From Portibacter lacus (GTDB lineage Bacteria > Bacteroidota > Bacteroidia > Chitinophagales > Saprospiraceae), in contig NZ_JAJNKA010000002.1 of assembly GCF_021533215.1 (NCBI RefSeq), forward strand, positions 594,053-658,052: a stretch of 64,000 nucleotides of DNA, in the 5' to 3' direction. Below, one piece after another: positions 53,691 through 63,500 of the stretch. Position 1 is the stretch's first letter, and the number at the start of each line of letters is the position of its first letter. Both the position numbers and the translations under genes were made by a program. The notes under the pieces are model-generated. The model searched no databases. It was not told the DNA's origin and saw only the letters and a list, made by a program, of their open reading frames with translations.

Positions 53691-54317
53691 TTAATCAAGT
53701 CGGTATATCTCCATTACGTTTTCTAATATTTTAGGAAAATCAATCTTCAAGTCTATCAGTTTACCAGAATGAATGTCAAACACCCAGCCGTGTACCGTAA
53801 GACCTCTGTCTCTATATGCTCTTTGGACTTCAGCGGTCTTAATAACATTGACACATTGCTCCTGAACATTTAGTTCTACTAGTCTTTTATATCGTGTTTC
53901 TTCATCACTGATTTTACTAAGTTCCTCCTTGTGCAAACGGTATACATCTCGAATATTTCTCAGCCAAGGATTTAAGATACCTAGATCTTGGGACTGCATT
54001 GCTGCTTTAACACCTCCACAGTAGTAATGACCACATACGACCACTTGCTTTACTTCAAGGTGCAAGACTGCGTAGTCAATTACTGACATCGAACTGAGGT
54101 CTGTATTAGGAACCATGTTTGCAATGTTCCTATGCACGAAAGCCTCACCTGGAGAAACGCCCATTAATTCTTCAGCGGTGACTCGACTATCGGAACAACC
54201 TATGTATAGGATATCTGGTTTCTGACCTTTCGAAAGATTGCTAAAATAATCTGGATCAAGGTTAAGTTTTTCTTTCACCCACTCTTGATTATTCTTAAAT
54301 ATTTGTTTTGTGTTCAT
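53691..54317 (-). CDS. Beta-class carbonic anhydrase
   Basis: This 208-residue zinc enzyme interconverts CO2 and bicarbonate. Zinc ligands and the catalytic dyad are visible: Cys41, Asp43 and Arg45 in CSDSR, and His97 and Cys100 in CGHYYCGG. The overall arrangement (FVHRNIANMVP) matches the beta class. It stands alone with an upstream spacer of about 330 bp. Confidence 0.95.
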   Translation of the reverse strand: MNTKQIFKNNQEWVKEKLNLDPDYFSNLSKGQKPDILYIGCSDSRVTAEELMGVSPGEAFVHRNIANMVPNTDLSSMSVIDYAVLHLEVKQVVVCGHYYCGGVKAAMQSQDLGILNPWLRNIRDVYRLHKEELSKISDEETRYKRLVELNVQEQCVNVIKTAEVQRAYRDRGLTVHGWVFDIHSGKLIDLKIDFPKILENVMEIYRLD

Positions 54318-54648
54318 TTGCTTTTAGTTTTATATTGGTTAGCTAGCTAAAAGAGATGCGGCTAATGCTCTTTTCTTATTACCAAAAATATGAAAATATC
54401 GCTACTTAATGGCGGGAAGATTAAGCTTGAATAAAATAGAGTGCAATAAAACCTTAGATGACGACCATTTCGGAGATATACCGAAACAAACTTTTTGATT
54501 CTTAAATTAGAATAGAGGAGGAGTGACTAAATAATACAAAAATGTATCCCTAGAATATGGATAATTGATAAGATAAGGCGGACCATTTAATGTCAATGAG
54601 GTTTTTATTTCATTGACATTAAATCAGCCTTGTATAGAACAGTATAAT
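54318..54648. other. Intergenic region between carbonic anhydrase and DUF5606 genes
   Basis: This 331-bp spacer contains a 7-bp inverted repeat AAAAGAG/CTCTTTT shortly upstream of the carbonic anhydrase start and the 15-bp hairpin at 54585-54624. I see no ORF or RNA gene. Confidence 0.5.
54585..54624. other. Perfect 15-bp AT-rich hairpin
   Basis: ATTTAATGTCAATGA (54585-54599) and TCATTGACATTAAAT (54610-54624) are exact inverted copies around a 10-nt loop, 24 bp beyond the DUF5606 stop. No T-run follows on the minus strand; the U-rich part lies in the loop. It could be a weak terminator or a palindromic protein-binding site. Confidence 0.65.
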
Positions 54649-55065
54649 TTACTCTTCTTCCGATTTAGCATCTTTTCCAGAGAAGTCTAATGCATTTCTC
54701 TTATCCAGAAAATTATACCACTTTATTACTTTTTTAATATCACTGATAAACACACGATCTCTATCGAAATCAGGAAGGATTTTATCAAAATAATCAAACA
54801 ACTGCGGTGCTGGAGCATTCGGTTCTAGAATTGGATTTTCAGCTTGCTGATCGTGCATTGCTTTGAAAACATCGCCGATAGCTACTGCATCTCCATAAGT
54901 ATAAATCGCAACAGATCCAAGAGGAGTAAACTGGTGTTTTCTCATCGTGTAGAACTTGGTTTTCTCTGTATCCATGTCTGCGACAAGTAATCCGTTATTT
55001 CTAGTGGAAACCAATTTGAAGATGCCAGGCATACCACTAACTGCTACATATTTTTCTAAGTTCAT
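54649..55065 (-). CDS. DUF5606 protein
   Basis: This is a 138-residue soluble protein of the Bacteroidota-specific DUF5606 family. The N-terminus MNLEKYVAVSGMPGIFKLVS and the later DRDRVFISDIKKVIKWYN-LL/LD region are the conserved parts. It has a small beta-barrel-like N-domain and a helical C-terminus with an acidic tail. Function unknown. On the minus strand TACTTTCG (55091-55084) is a near-match to the -7 consensus, just before the ATG. The repeat array lies upstream. Confidence 0.8.
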   Translation of the reverse strand: MNLEKYVAVSGMPGIFKLVSTRNNGLLVADMDTEKTKFYTMRKHQFTPLGSVAIYTYGDAVAIGDVFKAMHDQQAENPILEPNAPAPQLFDYFDKILPDFDRDRVFISDIKKVIKWYNFLDKRNALDFSGKDAKSEEE

Positions 55066-55160
55066 TGTTTCTTATTTTCGGCGCGAAAGTAATGATTTTA
55101 GATTAATAACGTATGATGGAGTGAAAAATTTGCTTTTTAATTAAAAAGTATGATAGGGCT

Positions 55161-55710
55161 TTCGATCTGACAGCGCTTATGGCGATGTTAGATCTATTTC
55201 CACAACATTGATGTCATCGCGGTAAGCGATAAACATCAGGAAAACACTCTTGATTTGACAATACGCTCGATCTGACAGCGCTTATAGCGATGTTAGATCT
55301 ATTTCCACAACATTGATGTCATCGCGGTAAGCGATAAACATCAGGAAAGCACTCTTGATTTGACAATACGCTCGATCTGACAGCGCTTATAGCGATGTTA
55401 GATCTATTCCTACAACATTGATGTCATCGCGGTAAGCGATAAACATCAAGAAAGCACGCTCGATCTGACAACACGCTCGATCTGACAGCGCTTATAGCGA
55501 TGTTAGATCTATTTCTACAACATTGATGTCATCGCGGTAAGCGATAAACATCAGGACAACACTCTCGATCTGACAATACGCTCGATCTGACAGCGCTTAT
55601 AACGATGTTAGATCTATTCCTACAACATTGATGTCATCGCGGTAAGCGATAAACATCAAGACAATACGCTCGATCTGACAGCGCTTATAGCGATGTTAGA
55701 TCTATTTCCA
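55161..55710. repeat. Tandem array of A-B palindromic repeats, 105-bp period (locus 4)
   Basis: Unit A (GATCTGACAGCGC...GCGATGTTAGATC) occurs six times with starts at 55163, 55268, 55373, 55478, 55583 and 55671: four steps of exactly 105 bp, then one of 88 bp. Unit B (TGATGTCATCGC...GCGATAAACATCA) occurs five times between them. Copies differ at a few positions only. The array fills the spacer between the E1 dehydrogenase stop and the DUF5606 gene. There are no unique spacers, so it is not CRISPR. Confidence 0.92.
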
Positions 55711-55721
55711 ATATCATCAAG

Positions 55722-57713
55722 TTAATACTCTACAATCTTCTTTATCGATTCCTTTAGTCGTTCTATCGGAAGGTAATCACCTTCGAGAATCTTATTGAAT
55801 GGAATCGGCGTATCCAAACTGGCAACCCTCATTAATGGAGCATCTAAGTGCTCGAATAAATGCTCAGCGATATAAGCAGAAAGATCAGCACCTATTCCAC
55901 CGAACATAGAATCCTCATGCAACAAAATCACTCGATTCGTCTTGCGAACAGTTTCTCCTATCGCCTCATAATCTAATGGCTGCAAACTCCTCAAATCAAG
56001 CACTTCGCCATCTATTTCTAAAGCATCTAAAACTTCCTTTGCCCAGTGAACTCCGAGACCGTAGGTAATTATCGAAAAAGCTTTTCCTTCACGAGCTATT
56101 CGCGCTTTACCTATTTCAATGGTATACTTATCCTCTGGAACTTTACCAGAAATCGAGCGATACATCGCCTTATGTTCGAAAAACAAAACTGGATTCGGAT
56201 CGATAATCGCACTCATCAATAATCCTTTCGCATCGATGGCATTCGATGGATAGACCACTTTTAATCCTGGTGTATGTGTGAACCAGGCTTCTGTGCTTTG
56301 CGAATGAAACGGTCCTGCACCCACAGAACCACCAGTCGGCATTCGAATAACACAATCCACATTCTGGCCCCAGCGATAGTATAATTTCGCCATGTTATTC
56401 ACAATCTGATTAAATCCACAAGAAACAAAATCAGAGAATTGCATTTCTACTACAGATTTATAACCTTTCAGACTTAATCCTACCGCAATTCCTAAAACTG
56501 CACTTTCGCATATCGGCGTATTTCGAACGCGTTCTCGACCGTACTTCTCTAGAAAACCATCTGTAATTTTGAAAACACCTCCATAATCAGCAATATCCTG
56601 CCCCATGAGCACCAAGTCATCGAAAGTGGTCATAGATTGATCCAGAGCTTGTGAAATTGCGTCTATAAATCTTATTTCTTTTGATGCGCCTTCAGGTAAC
56701 ATTTCTATTACTGCAGAACTTTTATAAACATCTTCTATTTCATTCTTGATGGTTGGTTCAGAGAATTCTTCTGCCTCTTTTAGCTCTTTACTTATTCGAG
56801 ACTTATACTCTGCTCTCAAGTCTAGTATTTCCTCTTCATCCAGAAAACCTTCCTCTAACAAAAACAACTCGTAATTGCTGATCGGATCTTTTGTTGCCCA
56901 CTCGCTCATTAATTCTTCAGGAACATACTTGGTCCCAGAAGCTTCTTCGTGCCCTCTCATTCTGAAAGTCATGCATTCTACGAGAACTGGCCTTGGATTT
57001 TCTCTGATGTCTTCTGCTAATTTCGAAATCGTTTGATATACCTCTAGTACATTATTCCCATCGATTGTTATTCCTTCCATTCCATATCCCACTGCCCGAT
57101 CTGCTAGTTGCTTACATGCGTATTGTTCTGAAACGGGAGTAGATAAGCCATAGCCATTATTTTCTATTACAAAAATGACTGGTAGTTTCCAGACCGAAGC
57201 CATATTAAGTGCCTCATGAAATTCTCCTTCACTCGTTCCGCCTTCACCAGTAAACGCTAGAGAAACGTTTGCTTCTCCACCTAGTTTATGAGCAAGTCCT
57301 ACACCAGCAGCTAGCGATAACTGGGCTGCAAGGTGAGAAATCATACCTACGATCTTATAATCCTGCGTTCCGAAGTGAAAAGATCGGTCTCTCCCTTTCG
57401 TGAATCCTTCCATCTTTCCTTCCCATTGCGCAAAAAGCTTTCTCAGCGGAATGCCCCGACTCGTAAAAACCCCAAGATTTCGGTGCATCGGAAAGATGTA
57501 TTCTTCCTTATTCATTGCTAAGGTACATCCTACAGCAATAGCCTCCTGGCCGATTCCAGAGAACCACTTAGAGATTCGTCCTTGTCGAAGAAGCTTTAAC
57601 ATTTTCTCCTCTATCATTCGAGCATATAGCATCTCTTTATAGAGCTTTAGCAGTTGTTTTTTCTTAAGCTTTTCTGTATGGTAGGTAATTGCTGGAGAGT
57701 TGCTAGTCGTCAT
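55722..57713 (-). CDS. Fused E1 alpha/beta 2-oxoacid dehydrogenase
   Basis: This is a 663-residue thiamine-diphosphate enzyme with the E1-alpha part (residues ~20-320) joined to E1-beta (~340-663). It decarboxylates branched-chain or other 2-oxoacids and feeds E2 of a dehydrogenase complex. The ThDP motif reads G156-E-G...N185-N186, with Glu in place of the usual Asp of GDG. The E1-beta features PICESAVLGIAVGLSLKG and PTGGSVGAGPFHSQS are intact. Fused E1 is common in Bacteroidota. It is followed by the repeat array and preceded closely by recO. Confidence 0.93.
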   Translation of the reverse strand: MTTSNSPAITYHTEKLKKKQLLKLYKEMLYARMIEEKMLKLLRQGRISKWFSGIGQEAIAVGCTLAMNKEEYIFPMHRNLGVFTSRGIPLRKLFAQWEGKMEGFTKGRDRSFHFGTQDYKIVGMISHLAAQLSLAAGVGLAHKLGGEANVSLAFTGEGGTSEGEFHEALNMASVWKLPVIFVIENNGYGLSTPVSEQYACKQLADRAVGYGMEGITIDGNNVLEVYQTISKLAEDIRENPRPVLVECMTFRMRGHEEASGTKYVPEELMSEWATKDPISNYELFLLEEGFLDEEEILDLRAEYKSRISKELKEAEEFSEPTIKNEIEDVYKSSAVIEMLPEGASKEIRFIDAISQALDQSMTTFDDLVLMGQDIADYGGVFKITDGFLEKYGRERVRNTPICESAVLGIAVGLSLKGYKSVVEMQFSDFVSCGFNQIVNNMAKLYYRWGQNVDCVIRMPTGGSVGAGPFHSQSTEAWFTHTPGLKVVYPSNAIDAKGLLMSAIIDPNPVLFFEHKAMYRSISGKVPEDKYTIEIGKARIAREGKAFSIITYGLGVHWAKEVLDALEIDGEVLDLRSLQPLDYEAIGETVRKTNRVILLHEDSMFGGIGADLSAYIAEHLFEHLDAPLMRVASLDTPIPFNKILEGDYLPIERLKESIKKIVEY

Positions 57714-57715
57714 AA

Positions 57716-58441
57716 TTAAGAAAGAATTTCGTTAAGAATGGAATATGTATGTAGTTCTTTTATGGATTCTATATGCAATTTATAGAATAGAATTAACTTA
57801 TCTAATAAAATTCTTCTTTGGGTATTGGTCAATTTTAATTCATGTACATAATTCCGTTCCTGCATCATTAAATCGTACAACCATTCCGATTGGTCTGCAT
57901 CTAGAAATTGATGATGATCAGGAAGCTTAGACACAAACTGGCCAGCCATTAAATCAAAATATGGATTGTTAATACTAAAATTATCCCTTGGCTGGATACC
58001 GATCTGTTCCGCTAATTCAATCATAAAAAGCAAGTGAACATTCGAAACAGATTCGGAAGACAAGTCTAAGTGTAAAAACCAGTAATAAATAAATTCAAAA
58101 AGAGATGTATTCTCTTCATCTTCTTTAATCGTATTCTTCAGAATTTCTGTCATAAACATACCTACTGAAGATCTTCTTATTTCAAATGGAATGCGCTGAT
58201 ATAAATGAGAACTAGCAATTTCCTTGATACGAAACAACCCTTTGGTATTTTTATGGTACGCGACTACTTCCACCAAGGACATGATCTGACATAACCCTGC
58301 TTGAGTCTTAGATTTTTTATTTCTTACACCGCCTATTATATAACTATTTAATCCATAGTCTTGGGTATAGATATCTAGGATCAGGCTCGTTTCACCATAC
58401 TTTAAACTTCGTAGAATTATTCCTTTCGTTTTGACTAACAT
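57716..58441 (-). CDS. recO: DNA repair protein RecO
   Basis: This 241-residue protein has an N-terminal OB fold (MLVKTKGIILRSLKYGETSLILDIYTQDYG, key part GIILRSLKYGETSLI) and a helical C-terminal domain. RecO works with RecR to load RecA on SSB-coated DNA in the RecF pathway. The cysteine zinc site of some RecO proteins is not obvious here. It ends two bases before the E1 start, so the two are probably co-transcribed. Confidence 0.92.
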   Translation of the reverse strand: MLVKTKGIILRSLKYGETSLILDIYTQDYGLNSYIIGGVRNKKSKTQAGLCQIMSLVEVVAYHKNTKGLFRIKEIASSHLYQRIPFEIRRSSVGMFMTEILKNTIKEDEENTSLFEFIYYWFLHLDLSSESVSNVHLLFMIELAEQIGIQPRDNFSINNPYFDLMAGQFVSKLPDHHQFLDADQSEWLYDLMMQERNYVHELKLTNTQRRILLDKLILFYKLHIESIKELHTYSILNEILS

Positions 58442-58524
58442 TGTTTTCGAACTTGGGCTAATGAATTTCCCTACACCTTATTTTATGAAAATGATCGCAC
58501 TAAAGCTAGTTAAAAAGATCTCAC

Positions 58525-58860
58525 TCACCATTCCCAGCCTTCTTCTATTTCTCCTTCTTGTTTAAAATCTATTTTTGTTTGGATTCTTTTCTTCTGCCGA
58601 TTCCATATCAAGTGTGCAAGACAAGTATATGGATGGACTGGATTCTTCGGGTCTAGGCAAGCATTAATATGTGGTTCCAGAACATCCAAGCGATACAAGT
58701 AACTCATCAGTAATCCAAAATCCTGTTCTATTAATTCTGCTACTCTCCGCTCGATCCGAATGATCATCTGCTCTTCATCAAGTTCATCCTTTTCATCTGC
58801 ACCAATCTCAAGTGCGCCATTTATGACAAGAAAAGATTCCTTGTTAATGTCCATTATCAT
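58525..58860 (-). CDS. Conserved small acidic protein next to GH3 enzyme
   Basis: This 111-residue soluble acidic protein is largely helical, with blocks DEEQMIIRIERRVAELIEQD and FGLLMSYLYRLDVLEPHINACLD (quoted in part), ending EEGWEW. I know it only as a conserved Bacteroidota protein of unknown function. The start overlaps the end of the GH3 gene by 17 bp (ATG at 58860 or 58854), so translation is coupled and a joint role is likely. Confidence 0.75.
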   Translation of the reverse strand: MIMDINKESFLVINGALEIGADEKDELDEEQMIIRIERRVAELIEQDFGLLMSYLYRLDVLEPHINACLDPKNPVHPYTCLAHLIWNRQKKRIQTKIDFKQEGEIEEGWEW

Positions 58861-60373
58861 CTTTTAAAAAACTCAAAATATCCTCCACGTACTTTCGGTT
58901 ATTAGATAATCTAGGCACTTTATTTTGCCCGCCTAATTTTCCTCGCTTCTCCATCCACTTATAAAAGGTATTCGTTGGTAAAGATTCGACCGTTAGATTC
59001 TCTAATGCCATGCTTTTAAAACGTTTCGCTTCATAATCAGAGTTCACTTCTTGCAAACTTTCGTCAAGTCTTTTACTAAATTGACCTAAATCCGCCGGAG
59101 GCTTTAAAAACTCTATTAACCACTCATGGCCACCTTTTGTTCCTTCTTTGATATATATCGGAGCTACCGTATAGTCAGAAACTTTCACATTGAACTCATC
59201 GCAAGTCTTCGCAAGCGCTTTGTCTGTATTACTCACCATGACTTCTTCTCCAAAAACATTGATAAAATGCTTCGTTCTTCCTGTGATTCTAATTTTAAAT
59301 GGACTCAGTGATGTAAACTTAATCGTATCGCCAGTCATGTATCGCCATAACCCAGCATTGGTACTGATTACCATTGCATAATTAACATCTAATTCTACTT
59401 CTTCCAGTCCTATCGTCCGCGCATCATCTTGCTCAAACTCAGACATCGGCAAGAATTCATAATACACACAATTATCAAGTAACAAGAGTAAATCATTAGA
59501 CTCAAGATCATTCTGAATTGCAAAATAACCTTCGGACGCATTATATACCTCTTGGTAGGTGAAGTCGTCGCTAGGAATAAACCGCTCAAACTGCGAGCGG
59601 TAAGGTTCGAAGCCCACACCGCCATGAACATACGCTTGAACATCCGGCCAGACTTCTAGCATATTATCCTTTCCAGTTGCTTCTAATATCTTTCTGAATA
59701 AAACTATAGTCCAAGAAGGCACTCCACCAAACATGGTTACTTGCTCTCTAGAACAGATTTGCACCATTTTCTCTATCTTCTCATCCCAGTCAGGAAGTAG
59801 TGCCGTTCTGAAATCAGGTGTATAAAACGGTCTTCCAACAATAGGCATATTATAAAGCATAATTGCGGAAATGTCACCATAAGTTGTCATATGGTTCCCT
59901 TCATAATTACTTAGACTACCGCTCATCACCAGATTCTTTCTTTCGAAAATCCTTGCATCACTTCGTCCTTTATAAAGTAACGTAACTACATCCCAACTCC
60001 CTTTAATATGACAACCTCTGAGATTCTCCTTAGGAACTGGAATAAACTTGCTTTTGCTCGATGTTGTTCCCGAAGATTTCGCATACCAATTTACAAATCC
60101 CGGCCATAATATATTAAAAGAACCATTCATCATTCTTTTGATGTATGGCTCTAAGTCATCATATTCATTAAGAGGAACTTCTTTCCGATACTGTGCAGGA
60201 GAATTAATGCCTTTGTAGTTATATCGCTTTCCCCACTCCGTATTTGCTGCTTTCCCTATCAAATAGTTAAACGTACGAAGCTGAGTTTCATGGGGGTTTT
60301 CCATAAAGTTTTGCACACTTTGGTAACGACGTTCCAAGTAGGTACTAATCAATTTATTAAATACAGCTTTCAA
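58844..60373 (-). CDS. GH3 auxin-responsive-family acyl-adenylating enzyme
   Basis: This 509-residue protein belongs to the GH3 family, known from plant enzymes that conjugate amino acids to jasmonate or auxin through acyl-adenylates. The ATP-binding motif YAKSSGTTSSKSKFIPV is near residue 97, and YNASEGYFAIQ and YRYMTGDTIKF-like segments follow. The start is TTG at 60373; there is no in-frame ATG upstream before a stop, and the family N-terminus begins here. Substrate in bacteria is unknown. Confidence 0.88.
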   Translation of the reverse strand: MKAVFNKLISTYLERRYQSVQNFMENPHETQLRTFNYLIGKAANTEWGKRYNYKGINSPAQYRKEVPLNEYDDLEPYIKRMMNGSFNILWPGFVNWYAKSSGTTSSKSKFIPVPKENLRGCHIKGSWDVVTLLYKGRSDARIFERKNLVMSGSLSNYEGNHMTTYGDISAIMLYNMPIVGRPFYTPDFRTALLPDWDEKIEKMVQICSREQVTMFGGVPSWTIVLFRKILEATGKDNMLEVWPDVQAYVHGGVGFEPYRSQFERFIPSDDFTYQEVYNASEGYFAIQNDLESNDLLLLLDNCVYYEFLPMSEFEQDDARTIGLEEVELDVNYAMVISTNAGLWRYMTGDTIKFTSLSPFKIRITGRTKHFINVFGEEVMVSNTDKALAKTCDEFNVKVSDYTVAPIYIKEGTKGGHEWLIEFLKPPADLGQFSKRLDESLQEVNSDYEAKRFKSMALENLTVESLPTNTFYKWMEKRGKLGGQNKVPRLSNNRKYVEDILSFLKDDNGH

Positions 60374-60599
60374 TAGATCATTTATTCAATAGAGTATTAA
60401 AGATAGCAAACCAAACAAAATATTAAAGTTTGTTAAAGTCTTATTAAAAACTACTTCACATACATAATTATAAAATCAATTTGACATGAAATATGTTATA
60501 ATAGGTAGCTAAGTCACTGATAAAGGGGTGTTTAAGTCGAACTTTAGAGGTAAACTTGAGTTACAAAAATTGTATATCCTACTATAAACAAATAAAAAA

Positions 60600-63500
60600 A
60601 TGAGAAAACATATCATATTAACAACTGTATTTTTGCTGCTGGCAATCATAGCAGCGGATGCACAATATTTTGGTCAAAATAAACCAAGATATCAAAGCTT
60701 CGATTTCGAAGTAAAAGAAACGGAACATTTCGATATTTATACCTATTTGAAAAATCCGGACATGCTTAAGCAGCTTGCCTTGCAGACGGAGGCTTGGTAT
60801 AAAATGCACGCCAGAATCTTCAGGGATACATTTGCTGAAAAAAATCCAATCATCTTTTATAATAATCATGCGGATTTCCAACAAACGAATGCTATTTCAG
60901 GGACTATCGGTATCGGAACGGGTGGAGTAACTGAAGGTCTTAAAAACAGAGTTGTGCTTCCGATCACCTTTACAACCCAACAAACGAATCATGTGCTAGG
61001 GCATGAGCTAGTGCATGCATTTCAGTATCATAAAATAATCCAAGGTGATAGTACTAGTTTGCAAAATCTCCAGAACTTGCCCTTGTGGATGGTAGAGGGA
61101 CTAGCAGAATACATGTCGAAAGGTAATGCGGATACATACACTTCTATGTGGATAAGAGATGCGGTGGCTAATGACGACATTCCGTCGCTCAAAGATTTGA
61201 ACAATCCTAAGTACTTTCCTTATAGATATGGTCAGGCATTCTGGTCTTTTTTAGCTGGAATCTATGGTGATCAAGTGATCGAACCGATGTTTATGAATAC
61301 TGCGAAATATGGCCTTGCCGTTGCGGTCGACTCCGTCCTAGGAACGTCTATTGAAAATCTAAATAATCAGTGGGAAAACGCACTGTCCACACATTATCAA
61401 CCTTATGTTAGAAATAAGAAAGAAGACTTCATCGGGAAGAAAGTGATTTCAGAAGACAATGCTGGGAAAATGAACGTTTCTCCTGCTTTAAGTCCTAACG
61501 GGAAATATGTGATTTTCCTTTCGGAGAAGGATTTATTTTCTACTGAATTATACTTAGCTGATGCGCAGTCTGGGGAGATAATCAGAAGAATTTCTTCGAA
61601 AACGACAGATGGGCACATAGATGATATTAATTTTCTAGAGTCCGCTGGAACTTGGTCTCCAGATAGTAAAGAATTCGCTTACGTCGCTTTCAGTAAAGGT
61701 CGAAATATCTTAGTGATTAAGGAGGCAGAAACTGGAAAGACGATACAATCTACCAAAATTCCAAATCTCCTATCATTTACGAATCCTGCATGGCATCCTA
61801 ATGGTAAAGAAATTATACTCACTGGGTTAGAGCAAGGTCAGACAGATCTTTACCTTTATAATATTCGAAGGAATAAAGCAAGTAAAATCACAGATGACAT
61901 TTATAGTGAAATTCATGCTAATGTTAATGAAGAAGGGACTCTCATAGCATTTGCAACGGATGAGAACTCGGTTAAAAATGGTACGACGAATGGTAAGTAC
62001 ACCTTCGATATTGCTATCCATGATTTAGAATCGGGGACCACTAAAATCTTAGATGTTTTCAAAGGCGCTAATAACTTAAATCCTAATTTTGATTTCGAAG
62101 GAAACATTCTTTTCTTATCTGATCGAGATGGATATCGTAACATGTATAAGTATGTTGTCGCTACGGGAGAGGTTTTGCAAATGACGGATTTTATTATTGG
62201 AATCAGTGGGATTACTGAGTATTCACCAGCAATTGCAGTTTCTCGAAAAAGAGATCGAGTCCTGATGACGAATTATAATGATCACACTTACAATATTTAC
62301 AAAACGGTCAATAAGAATCTGCTGAACAAACCAGTAGATCCTGCTGATGTCAATTTTGATGCTGGAACACTTCCTGTGAAAAGTATAGGTAAAAGAGATT
62401 TGGTTAATAATCAGCTCGAAGTAATGGATAAGGCACTTTCCGTTTCCGAATTAGAAACTTATAAGAAAGTGAGATATAAGCCTAAGTTTAAATTAGACTA
62501 CATCGGAGGAGGAACTGGTGTTGCAGTGGGAAATTCAACTTTTGGAAATTATACTGGATTAGCAGGTGGAATAGACATGTTATTCGGTGATATTTTGGGT
62601 AACAACCAGATTTTCGCGCAAGCTTCGCTCAATGGAGAAATCTACGATGCTGGTGGGCGAGTTACTTATATCAATAGGAAGAATAGAATTGCTTATGGGT
62701 TCGGACTTTCTCATGTTCCTTTAAGAACTGGATATCAGAATTACTCATTTAATCAAAGTGATGACCTTTCTCCAAATACTGGATTCCCTTACAATGTCAA
62801 GCAGGAGTTGAATATTCTTAGGATCTTCGATGATGGAGGTAGTGTTTTTGCTCACCTACCATTCTCTAAAAGTCTGAGATTAGAAGCAGGTCTAGAGCTA
62901 ACATACAGAAGTTTCAGGAATGATCTATATACTTCTTATTTGCAGTATGACCAGTTATCAGGATATTCTCAGCAAGTAGATCAAGATCGAGAAAAAGTGC
63001 CCACTGGAGATGTGATCCAGTTTGATCAATATTTTTCATTGGTCAAAGGATGGAAACAGAGTGCGAATATTGCATTAGTCGGTGATAATTCAAATTTTGG
63101 ATTGACTTCACCATTGAAGGGATATCGATATCGAATCGGTGTGGAGCAACATTATGGAACCGACAAGTATATTAGTGGATTAGCCGATGGAAGATATTAC
63201 TGGTGGTTAAAGCCTGTCAGTCTTGCAGTACGAGGTTTCGCTTACACAAGATTTGAGCAAGATGTTAATAGTGTTTACCCTTTTTATATTGGTCAAATGG
63301 GCTTTGTAAGAGGATATGGATCATTGTTTAGTGGTGCAACAGATTTGCTAAGCAACTACGACATTGCTTTTGAACAAGTTCTAGGGTCAAAGGTATTAAT
63401 GGCGAGTGGTGAAGTAAGACTACCATTTACAGGACCTAAACAATTATCCCTGATTGGATCTAAGTATTTAATTTCAGACTTGGCTTTATTCTATGATGCA

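Noticed and set aside
55161..55710. Possible CRISPR array
   Set aside because: The 105-bp units repeat as a whole, including the parts between palindromes; there are no unique spacers of constant length and no cas genes nearby.
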